The notes under the pieces were generated by a model. The model had not been told where the DNA came from. It saw nothing but the letters and a program-made list of their open reading frames with translations, and ran no database searches. A program made the translations under genes and the position numbers. From assembly GCF_047675955.1 (NCBI RefSeq), contig NC_132928.1, positions 47,610,889-47,674,888 on the forward strand: a stretch of DNA of 64,000 nt. The letters are read 5' to 3'. Each line of letters begins with the position of its first letter. Position 1 is the stretch's first letter. Source of the stretch: Chlorocebus sabaeus (taxonomy: Eukaryota > Chordata > Mammalia > Primates > Cercopithecidae). This document shows positions 11,736 through 22,702 of the stretch, piece by piece.

Positions 11736-12204
11736 CAGACAGTACACCAGGGACCACACATGTGTCTTCTAGTCAAGCAAGCATTCAACCAGACTCAAAT
11801 TTTATCAAAAACTATTGTCATTATCTGAAGCACATGGTAATGAATTCATCTGAATAACTAGTTCAAAATTGTTTTGAACACAGCTATCCTTGGAAAATGA
11901 AAATAAAGTCTTTAAAAGTATTTTTCTAAACTGGAATGTGGCAGGGAGTAGATTAGGAACCCACTTTCCATCACTTTCCAAACATGACCAGGTTTAACGG
12001 GACATATTCTGACACTCCATCCTGGAGAAGGCTTCTTTAAGGAGCAGTTGTTGGGCAACAGCCACTTTCATCATTTTGGTTAGTAACTAACTCTGAGTAA
12101 CCGTCTTACCAGAGAAAACAGTTAATGTCTTAAAAATCTTTCTGACTCCAACTCCAGTGAGTAGGAATTTTAAGTCATGAATACTACTAATTGTAATACC
12201 CTGA

Positions 12205-12425
12205 CTCCTGATTATCATTATAGCTAACATGTATTGAGACCTTACTAAATACCAGCTACTGTCCTAAGTGCTTTGCCTGCATTAACTCATTTAGTCATCA
12301 GAAATAGCTCCCCGATTGGTGTTATTTTCATTTCTGTTTGACAAACAAGGAACTAGGGCACGCAGATGTTGAGAAACTGACCCGTGGTCACACAGCTACT
12401 CTGTGGGGAACTGGTACTGTGGCTC
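12205..12425 (-). mobile_element. MIR SINE, antisense
   Basis: Reverse-complement MIR nearly end to end: ACATGTATTGAGACCTTACT, ATTAACTCATTTAGTCATCA, AACAAGGAACTAGGGCACGC and GTGGTCACACAGCTACTCTG. Confidence 0.85.
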
Positions 12426-12638
12426 CTACGTGTTACTGTCCCTAATAGACACAGCTCCTCACTGTTCTCTTAAACTTAGTACTTGGGGTTGAATATTCCT
12501 TTTTTATGGAAAGATTACAAACAGTTTCATTTTTCTCATGGAGGAAATTATTTTCATAATTTGATTGGATTTATTCTACACACAGGGTATTAGAATCAAC
12601 ATAGTTTTTTTTTTAAGGTTCCATGTTTCCATTTTACT

Positions 12639-12943
12639 TTTTTTTTTTTTTTTTTTTTTTTTGAGACAGGGTTTGGCTCTGTCGCCCAGGCTGGAGTATA
12701 GTGGTGTGATCTCAACTTACTGCAACCTCTGCCTCCTGGGTTCAAGTGATTCTCCTGCCTCAGCCTCCTGAGTTGCTAGGATTACAGGCTTGCACCACCA
12801 CACTCATCTAATTTTTGTATTTTTAGTAGAGATGGGGTTTTACCATGTTGGCCAGGCTGGTCTCAAACTCCTGACCTCCTGTGATCCACCTGCCTTGGCC
12901 TCCCAAAGTGCTGGGATTACAGGTGTGAGCCATGGCACCTGAG
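12639..12943 (-). mobile_element. Alu, antisense
   Basis: T-tail 12639-12662 followed by GAGACAGGGTTTGGCTCTGT and a complete antisense dimer ending near 12943. The end is slightly scrambled: AGCCATGGCAC occurs twice within about 16 bp, a small tandem duplication at the Alu 5' boundary. Confidence 0.93.
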
Positions 12944-12949
12944 CCATGG

Positions 12950-14260
12950 CACAGAAGTGATATAGGTTTTGCATGTAAAGTGAAATTATCACTTTTACTT
13001 CGGAAACAAAATGATTTAAGTCAGAAAGTCTGCTTATAGGAAAATTAATGTAGTATGAAGCAGTGTTACCAGGTGTGCATGGGTGTGGTCGAGCGAGGCT
13101 GGTGTGTGTGCCCAGAGGCTTGCTGAGCACCTGGTCAGTGAGCCAGTGTTTGCCTGGACAAGTCTGAGCTGCAGGTGACACAATGGCCATTGGCCAAACT
13201 GGTGGAAAGTTTAAATGACAGGTAAGCAAAAGACTGAGGACTAGGAGGAACAGCCGAAGAGGATGTAGGTATAAAAAGGAGAATTTGGGGAACATTCTAC
13301 TACCCCTATAAGTAGCTGTGTGTTCAAAAACGTCTTTTGCCCTTCCCTGAGCCAGTCTTCCTTCAAAATGGTAACAATACCACTGTTTCTTTCATTCCAA
13401 GAAGCTTGATCTTCACACCTGACATTTCGGAAATCCTGTATCTTACAATTGATGTGTATGTTTAACAGAGAACCTTTTTTCTTCTCCTTTCCCCCTAAAA
13501 GCTGTTATTAACTCGCTGCTGTGTCTTAGTGGCTTCTTAGAGTCTAGAAAATACAGTAAGAGTGATGTACGAGAATAAATCGTTTTGAATGTGGTGCTTA
13601 AGATACATCTTTGACTTAACAATTGCCTTAAAATCCTGCCTTAACAAAAATTTAGCTCTTACTTTCAATTTTGATTTGCTTTTTATTAGACACAAGTAAG
13701 GAGTGAAGCCAGACACAAACCCAGCTCTTCTCATTTGAGGTTCAGAATTCTTTCCTCTGTACTCCATAATTTCTCCATATTTATCTCAGAGGACTATGCA
13801 GAATATGACAGTGGGTTACCATGGAATATCTGGGTACGGAGCTCTAAGAGTAAACCTCCAGTTCAAAGACAAAACAAATATTCAAATCTCAAGGCAGCTC
13901 TGTGAGATGACAGATGCTCTTGTCTGCTCTTCAGATCCGAGGTGTCTCTGGAGGGCCAGCAACCATGCCCCCTAAAACATAGATGGCTTAGCTTGCCTGT
14001 AAGAAGGGCAGGCATCGTAGAAATCTGGACAGTTCTGCTGACCTTCCTCTTCCTGTCTCCCTACTCTTGAATTTTTATGTTAGTCCCTATGGCACCCTCT
14101 GTGTGAGTTCTCTCCAAATGGAAGCATGAGCTCTCCCGAAGGATCCCACACCCCGCAGAGTGATCTCTAGGGTTGCCCATAGCAACAGCTGGTACCATGG
14201 AAAAAGGCCTTCCTTTCATCTATCAGAGCTGGGCAGTGGGACCCTCTCCCAGGACCCCAG
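12950..14260. other. non-repetitive interval, no gene recognised
   Basis: Unique sequence without visible transposons. Open frames are short or overlap the neighbouring Alu. No promoter-like CpG cluster. Confidence 0.45.
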
Positions 14261-14261
14261 G

Positions 14262-14400
14262 AACAAGGTCTTTTTCTAGCTCTCCTATGGAAACTTGGGT
14301 GACACACATCATCTCTTGGAGCCTCAGTTTCCTCATTTACCAAATGAGGCTGATGTGAAGTCATTTTAGAGTCCCACTGAGGACCACTACTGTGATTTTC
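14262..14400 (+). mobile_element. MIR SINE fragment
   Basis: GAGCCTCAGTTTCCTCATTT ACC plus AAATGAGGCTGATG is the MIR core motif. Flanking sequence is too diverged for firm ends. Confidence 0.65.
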
Positions 14401-15834
14401 CTTCATGAACATGAGATACACGCAGCTGGTTTCAGGTTCTTTCCTGAAGCAGATCTTAGTACTGGGGAGGATGGACAGTGATGTCGCCACTGAGAGTGAC
14501 GAGAGACAGCAGAGCCACCACCAGCTGCCCTCCTGATCCTTGGAAGGCCAGTTCACATCTCAACATTCCCAGCCACCTTGTTACCAACCCTTGTGGAAAA
14601 TTTGATGTGGACAGAAGGGAGTCCAGCCCCTTGGAAGTATAAACATTGCTCATGCTTTAATTACTAACTGTTTAATGTTGTCATTGAAAATATTTATTTT
14701 AATACTACTATAAAAGGGTGAACATTTTTCATGTATTGACCTACCGTTGATTTCTTATCTGCTGTTGCCAAGAACAAGAAAGGAGAGAATAAAGCTGAGG
14801 AAGGTAGCAGGCTCGATGAATGTTAGATTGAACTGTTCTTTTTAAGTGCATGCCCTGCCCATTTACTACTTTTTTTTTTTTTAAGTGCATTTTGAAGGCA
14901 ATTGAGAAAAGAGAGCTATGGTGTAGTCTGGAAAACCAGGGTGTTTACTGCTTAGAGGAACCAGAAGTTCATAAGGGCCTGGCTGGACTAAGAAATGACA
15001 GCTCAGCAAAGGGAAGGGGGAAAAAAAAAACCAACAGCAGCAGCAGCAATGCAAGAACGAAACATTTTTAGGAGATCTGGCCAGAACTGGTCTGTACAAA
15101 TCCCCAGCTTGGCCTTCCTCCTCCACTCCCCCTGGCTCCCAGGCCTGTTTCCCGGAGTAGTAGCAGCCTTGCCTCCCCTTAAGAAACCTGCCCACAGCTC
15201 ACACTCCCTGCTTGCGAGTCATGCACACTCGTGTGCGTCACGCCCTCTGCTCATCCCCCCACCCACTGAAGTCAGATCATGTATGAGGGATGGTGAGAAG
15301 CAGGGGAAGAGGAAGACAGCTCAGCTAGCTGGCCCTGGCCCCTGAAGAAAACAAACAGAGGCAGGGAGGGAAACATACTGTTCCCTGCAATCTGATCACC
15401 ACCGTGCAAGCCTCTGGGCTACACACCCGGGCCCAGGCCCAGAGGCCACGCTAATTAGACCAGGCAGGAAAACTGAGCTGGTGACTGTTCCTGGGCAGAT
15501 TAGAAACACATTGTGGAGAAGTGGGGGCATGGTGAGGGTGTGCAGGGCCGTATGGTCGAGGCTGGGTGTGGGGCTGGGGCATGGGGGGCCAGAAGGGAGC
15601 AGAAGAAGGACAGGGTATAATGCTCTCTTTCTGAGCTGAGATTCCAGCTCCTGGGGTGGTCCCCTGGCAGCTGCCAAGGCCTCACAGTGAGAAATCTGGA
15701 ACAACAAAGGCTCTGGGACAAAAGACTCTCTGGCCAGAGGGGCTGCTGCTTTACGGGGGCCAAAAGTCTCATTTCTGAGGGGCACATGGGCCCACCAGTG
15801 TGGGAGGCTGGAGGCTGAGAGGCAAAAGGGGTTT
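14401..15834. other. non-repetitive interval with CAG run and G-rich tract
   Basis: No transposon is recognisable. There is a short CAG run (about 15033-15050) inside an ATG-started 116-codon frame (14995-15345) with A at -3 but no family resemblance. A G-quadruplex motif lies at 15564-15588. The GC-rich part (15050-15800) could be regulatory, but that is inference. Confidence 0.45.
15564..15588 (+). other. G-quadruplex-forming motif
   Basis: Four G-runs (15564-15566, 15570-15573, 15576-15579, 15583-15588) separated by loops of 3, 2 and 3 bases fulfil the canonical G3+N1-7 pattern on the plus strand. Confidence 0.8.
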
Positions 15835-15960
15835 ATTGAGGAACGGGAACAGATGTTTATTGGGTGTTTGCTGGGTGCCTGGCAATAAGCTAGGGTCTTT
15901 TTATGTATTTCACTGTGTTTGAGATCAGTGTGGAATCCTCACTGCATTGGAAAATGGGAA
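15835..15960 (-). mobile_element. MIR SINE, weak antisense match
   Basis: TGTTTATTGGGTGTTTGCTG, GTGCCTGGCAATAAGCTAGG and CACTGCATTGGAAAATGGGA fit a diverged antisense MIR. An L2 tail is the alternative. Confidence 0.4.
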
Positions 15961-16281
15961 GAAAATAGCTTTTTTCTTTTTATCAAGTCAGTGACACCTG
16001 GAGTTCACCCAATATCACATCAGTGCCATTTGTTTGAAAAGTTAACCAGAGGCCAGCTGGGATTTTTGTCACTAGGAAAACAACATAGCATGCGCTTCTT
16101 TAGCTTCCAGTCCAGGCAAGGACCTTCGGGGGTGTGAGGATGGAAGTATGTCTTCATGCTTTCTCCTGAGAGCCGCCAACCCACAGAACTGCTGGACCCT
16201 CAGCCCTTCAAACCTGTCCTCCAGGAAGGTGCCTCTGAAACTTGCAGAGCCACCGCTGAAGTTCTCCCACGGACTCTACTC

Positions 16282-16300
16282 TAGCGCCCTCTGGTGGCCA
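16282..16300 (-). promoter_or_regulatory. CTCF-binding motif
   Basis: On the minus strand 16300-16282 reads TGGCCACCAGAGGGCGCTA, which fits the CTCF core CCASYAGRKGGCRS at every core position and the extended motif on both sides. It lies in non-repetitive DNA, so it is not a repeat-borne copy. CTCF anchors loops and insulators, and orientation matters: this site points to the left. Occupancy cannot be seen from sequence. Confidence 0.75.
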
Positions 16301-16648
16301 CCACTGCCAACCCAGGTTGACTTGACCGGGAATTTCTGGTTAATAGCAGCTACCTTCATATCACCTAGCCCAGCTTTGTGAAGGTTCACTTGTGCTTTTG
16401 CTTCACTTCTAATCTCTGCGTTATCATCACTCTTTCCATGTTTCCACAGCTTTTGTCAGTTCTCTGCTGCTTCATCTACGTTATTTTCATGGGGCCCCGT
16501 GTTACTTTCATGGGATCCCCAAAATCAGGGAGATGTTTTCTTACCAAGATCTGTGTTTTGTACTATATTGCCAGTGGACCAACTTTTTTATTGGGATTTT
16601 TTTTTCCTTTTTTTTTTCTGGAGGATCTTTCTCCCTTCCTCCCCCTAG

Positions 16649-16825
16649 GAATTCGGGACACATTTCTGAAAGATTGGTTTCACTATGTGAGAAACACAAT
16701 ATTGTATACTATTTGAATTTGAGCTTCCCTTGTCCAGGGACGGAGTATGGGCATGCCACCTCTGTTCAGTTATGGGGTGAGTTTCTTGGCCACCTGAGGC
16801 CCCTGCCTCCCACCCGAGAATGCAG
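16649..16825 (+). other. exon-like interval, 177 bp, open frame (hypothetical)
   Basis: A strong polypyrimidine tract and CTAG precede 16649 (TCTTTCTCCCTTCCTCCCCC before the AG), and GTGAGA follows 16825 (TGCAG then GTGAGA). One plus frame (codons from 16650) is open through the whole interval and stops at a TGA overlapping the donor. The translated sequence matches no family I recognise. It could be a pseudo-exon. Confidence 0.3.
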
Positions 16826-17474
16826 GTGAGAGCCTTTGCCCCTGGTTTTGACCAGGATGCCCAGTCCTGGTGTCTGACTTCCACCCACGAAGTCTGACAG
16901 TGGGAAAATCAGCCTATGGACAATGGACGTGGAGACCAAGTTTGAGTGAGAGGGAGTTTGCCCAGAGTAGCAGCTGCAGATATGATTGAAGGGTAAATGC
17001 TCACTGCAGAACAGGAGGGGAGCCAAGGTTGCAACCAGAGAGGCAGGGTCAGGTGAAGGGCATAGAGAAGAGCAAGAAGCTAGAGAGAGAAGAGGAGGCA
17101 CACAGTTGGGACCAAAGAGGCCAGGTGAGATCTGGGAGGGAATGGTGAAGAAGCGCAAGGCAAGGATGCCGGGGCTCTCGTCGGGGGCCTGCTGTGTGTG
17201 GCGTGGGTCTAGGTGGGTAAACAGCAAGTCTGCAGATCTGACCTAGTTGACAGAGCCAAATGTACTCTCCAGCTGTCAGGTTACTGTTTCTCCAGGGAGG
17301 CCCATCAAGACCACAGGTAAATAGAATCCCCAGTAAGCCAGCCCTATGGCACAATTCCACGGATATAGAGCATGGGTTTATCTCTGGGGCCTTTGTCACA
17401 CAAGTGTAGCTGGTGGATTAGTAGGGCCTTTATTTATATAGGGCTTTATTTACTTGTTAATTTGTTCTTTAATC

Positions 17475-17590
17475 ATTTATTCACTTTTATTTGACCAATG
17501 TTTTCAGGTGTCTACTGATGTTCTAGGCAAAATTCTGGGTAATGGAGCAGAAAGACAAGATATGGTTTTGACTATTGTAAAGTCTAGATT
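17475..17590 (-). mobile_element. L2 LINE 3' fragment
   Basis: CATTTATTCACTTTTATTTG, CAGGTGTCTACTGATGTTCT and GGCAAAATTCTGGGTAATGG resemble the antisense L2 terminus. It abuts the Alu that follows. Confidence 0.45.
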
Positions 17591-17614
17591 TTCTGATTCA
17601 AAATTCAGTATCCC

Positions 17615-18240
17615 AGCCAGGCACAGTGGCTCATGACTGTAATCCCAGCACTTTGGGAGGCTGAGGTGGGCAGATACTTGAGGTCAGGAGTTCAAGGCTA
17701 GCCTGGCCAACGTGGCGAAACCTGGTCTCTGTTAAGAATACAAAACTAGGGGCCAGGTGCGGTGGCTCATGCCTGTAATCCCAACACTTTGGGAGGCCGA
17801 GGCGGCCAGATCACCTAAGGTCAGGAGTTTGACACCAGCCTGGCCAACGTGGTGAAACCCCCATCTCCACTAAAAAATGCCAAAAAAAAAAAAAAAAAAA
17901 AAAAAAGCCAGGCATGGTGGCAGGCACCTGTAGTCCCAGCTACTTGGGAAGCTGAGGCAGGAGAATCGCTTGAACCCAAGAGGCAGAGGTTCCAGTGAGC
18001 CAAGATCACGCCATTGCACTCCAGCCTTAGCAACAGAGTGAGGCTCTGTCTCAAAAAAAAAAAAAAAAAAAAAAAAAGGCTGGGTGTGGTGGCCCATGCC
18101 TATAATCCCAGCTACTCAGGAGGCTGAGGCATGAGAATCACTTGATCCTGGGAGCTGAAGGTTGCAGTGAGCCAGGATCACACCACTGCACTCTCTCCTG
18201 GGTGACAGAGCAAGACTCTAAATCAAAAAAAAAAAAAAAA
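17615..18240 (+). mobile_element. outer Alu of an Alu-in-Alu nest
   Basis: The left part (17615-17750, starting AGCCAGGCACAGTGGCTCAT) stops at CAAAACTAGG in the mid-linker, and the right part resumes at 18078 with GGCTGGGTGTGGTGGCCCAT, exactly where an intact Alu would continue. It ends with an A-tail at 18240. The break is filled by a second Alu. Confidence 0.9.
17751..18077 (+). mobile_element. inner Alu, inserted in another Alu
   Basis: Complete sense Alu starting GGCCAGGTGCGGTGGCTCAT, with an expanded A-run in the linker (17881-17906) and an A-tail ending at 18077. The sense-in-sense position makes it the younger member of the pair. Confidence 0.93.
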
Positions 18241-18989
18241 GGAATCTCTGTAGTCTCATTGGCTAATCTCCAAAATCCTGCTTTAGGCTCCCCAAACCCA
18301 AACCTTTGCCAAACCTTTTATTTGAAGCTGAGGTGGCAAAAGGATAACCACACAAATTCCTTGGGCTCTGCAGGTAAACGGCTAGGTCCAGCTGAGACTA
18401 CAGGGTGACCTCGCCCAGCCTTAGGTCATAAGCTTATGGTAAACCACAGCTGCAGGTATTATCTGCACCTTAAGAGAATTTCTCCAGACTTCACCACCTG
18501 ACCTCTGCTACAAACCCTTCCCTTCTCTGTGCTGTTTTCCTGGATCATGATCCTAGAGTCTCCTTGCCTAGGTCCTCTGCTTTGATGATGAATCTCTGGA
18601 ATGTTGCCCATGAATTTAACTTCCATTTTTCCCTTGGATCCCTCCCTCACCTCCATGCACTACAACCCTCTGCAAGATTCCTGGAGCCCCAGCATCCCCT
18701 GTTTCTAGGATACAGCATCCCAGCCTCTGTCTAGCTCCTAGGGTTCCTGCTTATTTAGAGAAAAGATCAGGGTTGGGTTCTACAGCCTGAGATGAAACGT
18801 GGCTGTTTCCACCCATTGCAACACAGGACCTGAGGGCCAAGAAGGATGAGAACAAAATAAAAATTAGGAACAGATGAAGGAGCTGGGTTTTTGGTAATGG
18901 TAGCTAAGACAAGCTGAGATTTTCAGTTTCTCTCTATGGGCCAGCAATCCTGAGTGCTTCAGATTGATTTAAAGGGTCAGAAATAAGGA
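18241..18989. other. non-repetitive interval
   Basis: Unique sequence. I see no repeat signature or credible gene. Confidence 0.4.
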
Positions 18990-19175
18990 AGGCAGATGGT
19001 TGTCAGCCTTGGTTGCACCTTAGGATCGCCAGGACAGCCTATAAAGAAAACCATGCAAGCTCCAAGTAAACACGCTAGAATGCAATTTATGGTGCTAGAT
19101 CAGCATTTGATGTCACTTATTCAGGATTCCAGTGCCGAATCAGAATCTGAGGCTGCATCTGAGATGACATCACTA
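18990..19175 (+). mobile_element. hAT-type (MER5/Charlie-like) fragment
   Basis: GGTTGTCAGCCTTGGTTGCA CCTTAGGATCG at the left and GAATCAGAATCTGAGG near 19138 follow the usual order of blocks in MER5-like elements. The middle is strongly diverged. Confidence 0.45.
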
Positions 19176-19307
19176 GAGTATAGGCCAAGGGCAGCAATGA
19201 TCCTATCTCATGCGCCAATTCTGATTAATCTACAGTGGCTCCCTAGAACACTGCACTAAAAGAAGTTGGGAGGCTTGGTCTGTGCTGCGCGAAAAAGTGC
19301 AATGATC

Positions 19308-19622
19308 GGCTGGGCGTGGTGGCTCACGCCTGTAATCCCAGCACTTTGGGAGGCTGAGGAGGGCAGATCACGAGGTCAGGCATTCGAGACCAGCCTGGCC
19401 AACATGGTGAAACCCATCTCTACTAAAAATACAAAAATTAGCTGGACATGGTGGTGCATGCCTGTAGCCCCAGCTACTCGGGAGGCTGAGGCAGGAGAAT
19501 CTCTTGAACCCTGGAAGCAGAGGTTGCAGTGAGCCGAGATCGTGCCATTGCACTCCAGCCTGAGTGACAGAGTGAGACTCCGTCTCAAAAAAAAAAAAAA
19601 AGATAAAAGATAAAAAAGAGAA
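19308..19622 (+). mobile_element. Alu, full-length
   Basis: Starts GGCTGGGCGTGGTGGCTCAC; the tail is A-rich with GATAAAA variants. Target-site duplication TGCAATGATC at 19298-19307 and 19623-19632. Confidence 0.95.
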
Positions 19623-19659
19623 TGCAATGATCAATTAGTGATATCTGGCCCATGCAGGC

Positions 19660-19912
19660 TAGCATAGTAGCTAAGAGCATGACTATTATAGCTAGAAGGA
19701 TTGAAGTTCCAGCCCTATTTCTGCCACTTATTAGCCAAGTCTTTAAGCAAGTTACCTAACCACTTTCAGGCTTGTTTATTATCCACCAAATGCAAATAGA
19801 TTATAGCACCTGCTTCACAGGGTTATTTTAAGGATTGTTGAGATAATTCATGTCAAGTGCTTAGCACTGTATCTAGTAGAGTGCTCAATAAATACAAGTT
19901 GTTATTATCATA
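19660..19912 (+). mobile_element. MIR SINE, nearly complete
   Basis: The tRNA-related 5' part (TAGCATAGTAGCTAAGAGCA), the core (TTCTGCCACTTATTAGCCAA) and the 3' end (GTGCTCAATAAATACAAGTT) are all visible in order. Confidence 0.88.
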
Positions 19913-20376
19913 AATATTATGGGCCCAGATGTGGGGCAAGGCAGCTTGTGTTCAGCATATCTGCCATCCCAGGTGCAGACTTATAGGAGTCCTTGAAAAG
20001 ATGTGTGATTAAGACACCATTTAAGGGCACTTGTAGAGACAGTCAGGACTTCTTCCTTTTGTAGGATATTATTAGCAAGAAGTTTTCAGTTGATGTTGAT
20101 ATTTTGCTTTATTCGAATTCTTTCCAAAAAGTCCTTTGAGCTCCAGCTATACTCAACAACGTGTTTCCCCAATTCATTGTGTTGTCTGCCTTGGTGCCCC
20201 TGCGTTTACTGTTCCTGCCAGGGATGCCCGTCCCTACATTACCTACCTATGCACTATGCTCTGGGATAGTTCACATAAGATTGGCATATCTATTTCTTGA
20301 ATATTTGGCAGAACTTTCCAGTGAAGCAATCTGGGACTAGAGTTTTCTTTATAGGAATATATGTACATATTTAAAT

Positions 20377-20494
20377 AAAGGACAGATTCTCACTATGTTG
20401 CCCAGGCTGGTCTTGAACTCCTGGCCAGACAATCCTCCTGCCTCAGCCTCCCAAAGCACTGGGATTACAGGTGTAATCACACTGAGTCTGGCCA
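20377..20494 (-). mobile_element. FLAM-type free left Alu monomer, antisense
   Basis: Only the left arm is present: GACAGATTCTCACTATGTTG through CTGGCC at 20494. Length and absence of a right arm fit a fossil left monomer rather than a truncated dimer, but truncation cannot be excluded. Confidence 0.7.
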
Positions 20495-20852
20495 GATATT
20501 TTAAGTGACATATTTAAATTTTTTTTAGTTAAAAATTGTTTGGTTTTATATATATTCTTGAATTAGTTTTGATAAATTACAGATTTTTTCTTTTTAAAAA
20601 ATTAATCCATCTAGCTGTTTATCTCATAATCACAATACTATCAAAATATCTGGGGGAAATTTTTCAAGAAAAATTAGAGAATGATAAGTGCAATAGAAAT
20701 TTTTGGTTAATTTGGAAAGATCTAAAAAATGATAATTATTTAGGTTTCTAACTATAAAATTGTAAGTGACTAGGTATTGACAAGTTCAGAAAAGCTCAAG
20801 GTTTATAAAAATTTTCAGCCTAGTAAGATTCCATAGTGTGACAGCCTTATTT
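20495..20852. other. AT-rich non-repetitive interval
   Basis: Very AT-rich with short chance frames. Nothing else recognised. Confidence 0.35.
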
Positions 20853-21042
20853 CCATGGAGCCAAGGGAATTCAACCTCAAGGACAAAACGAGGACTCTCC
20901 TATCAGAATCCCCGCCACCTTCTCTGTGCCCTACTCTTCATGGCTGGAAGAAATTTTCTCCTTCCTTAGGGATGGGAATGCCAAGTCATATTCTCTCAAC
21001 ACCATGCCTTAGAGCAGAACCCTATGCTCAGACCCCTGAAGT
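20853..21042 (+). repeat. inverted repeat arm 1, family unknown
   Basis: This 190-bp block is matched in reverse complement by 22492-22702. Shared blocks in the same order include TTAGGGATGGGAATG, AGAACCCTATGCTCAGACCC and ATTCAACCTCAAGGACAAAA-like sequence. I estimate over 80% identity by eye. Beyond 21042 the two sides diverge. Two copies of one dispersed repeat, or a local inverted duplication, are both possible. Confidence 0.75.
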
Positions 21043-21469
21043 ATTATTATTATTGTTTTCCCCACCAATAATAGGAATAGAATTTCCACTGGGAAACTGG
21101 CCATCTAACTACAGAACGCTTGTCTTGTTGTTAAAGGCATTATTTGGGTATGCACTTCCCTAGTGCTTTTTCCCTTTCTCTGATTGGGAGATAGTGGGAA
21201 CTGGATCAATTCCTTTGGACCCAATGAGGGGAGCCACCTGTTGGAGGTAGCAGAGCCATCTGCTGATCCTTGATTACCAAATTCTGAACCAATATATGAA
21301 AAAGAAATTAACTTTATCTTGTTTATGCCATGGCACTTTAGAGACGCATTTTGCTACAATTGGGTCTGTACCTTATATACTTAATAATGAGGGAACTGCA
21401 TGCATTGGCTTGATGCATTGGCTTGATGCCTTATACTGCACTATTCTCCAGAAGTCTTACATCCATTTG

Positions 21470-21776
21470 TTTTCTGTTTGTTTGTTTGCTTTTTGAGACA
21501 GAGTTTTGCTCTGTCACCCAGACTAGAGTACAATGGCACGATCTTGGCTCACTGCAACCTCCACCTCCCAGGTTCAAGCGATTCTCCTGCCTCAGCCTCC
21601 CGAGTAGCTGGGATTACAGGTGCCTGCCACCATGCCTGGCTAATTTTTGTAGCTTTGGTAGAGATGGGGTTTCACCACGTTGGCCAGGCTGGTCTCGAAC
21701 TCCTGACCTCAGGTGATCCGCTCACGTTGGCCTTCCAAAGTGCAGGGATTACAGGCACGAGCCACTGTGCCCGGCC
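21470..21776 (-). mobile_element. Alu, antisense, between the inverted arms
   Basis: Complete antisense Alu ending GCCCGGCC at 21776. Target-site duplication CTTACATCCATTTG (21456-21469) and CTTAAATCCATTTG (21777-21790), one mismatch. The tail is a (TTTG)n run. Confidence 0.95.
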
Positions 21777-22491
21777 CTTAAATCCATTTGGATTTAGTCC
21801 TAACCCAACTGTGATAGGTCAGTGGGCAATTATGTCTAATGGAAATAACCTGTTGATTATATGCAACTTAGTTTTCTATTTTTTCCCATTAGAATAGGAG
21901 GTACATTTTTATTTTTCAAGAGAATTAATGTAATGGCTACATAATGAAGACCTATTTTTGAGATAGTAAGCCACTGTATTTATGGTGTAGAGAACAGTTC
22001 CTTGTTTTCCTATGGCTTCTCCACCTATTGTGACACTGGCATTTCCTTAAGGGGAAGTTCAGATACAGCCTAGAACAGCACTTCTCAAACTATCTGTGGT
22101 AAAGGGTGATTAAAAAAAAAATCCAATGTGTCATTTTAAAAGATATAATCAAAGTATAAATTACTAGAAAAATTAAATTAACAGATATAGACATAAGAGG
22201 TACAAGATTTTAATTAAATTCAACAACATAAAATTGCTCTGCCAGATTTCTATAAAAGTTTCCAAATATTCTCAATTCCTATACTTTATTGTTGCAGACA
22301 GTAACAAACAGTTCAGAGACAGAGATCAGAGCCTGAGTAGAACTGGTCCAGAACAAGATATCATTCCTGAGCTTTCAGTTTGAAGTTAGACTCTTTGGAT
22401 CCATGAAGAGGAATTCACCTTGAACGCCAGGATTTATTGAGAGATAAAGGGTTTTCTGTGTTTCCAAAGATTCCCTTTATATATCCAGGGC

Positions 22492-22702
22492 AGACCTGAG
22501 GGGTCTGAGCATAGGGTTCTACTCTGAGGCACGGTATTGAGAGAAGCAGGATATAACTTGACATTCCCATCCCTAAGGAAAGAGAAAACTCTTCCAGTCA
22601 TGAAGAGTAGAGCACAGAGAGGGTGGCTGGGATTCTGATATGCGAGTTCTTATTTTGTCCTTGAGGTTAAATGCCCTTGGGTCCATGGAAACAGCCAAAT
22701 AT
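22492..22702 (-). repeat. inverted repeat arm 2, family unknown
   Basis: Reverse complement of the 20853-21042 arm. Read on the minus strand it is followed by TATATAAAGGGAATC (about 22486-22472) and CAATAAATCC (about 22439-22430), spacing that resembles an LTR with TATA box and polyadenylation signal. No LTR family could be named. Confidence 0.7.

Noticed and set aside
16766..17227. 153-codon minus-strand frame
   Set aside because: It begins with TTG (GC-rich region, low stop density), has no internal ATG of note and no recognisable domain.
22072..22110. CACTTCTCAAACT-like start of another hAT element
   Set aside because: Only the first ~13 bases fit; the following AT-rich sequence could not be aligned by eye and no inverted end was found.
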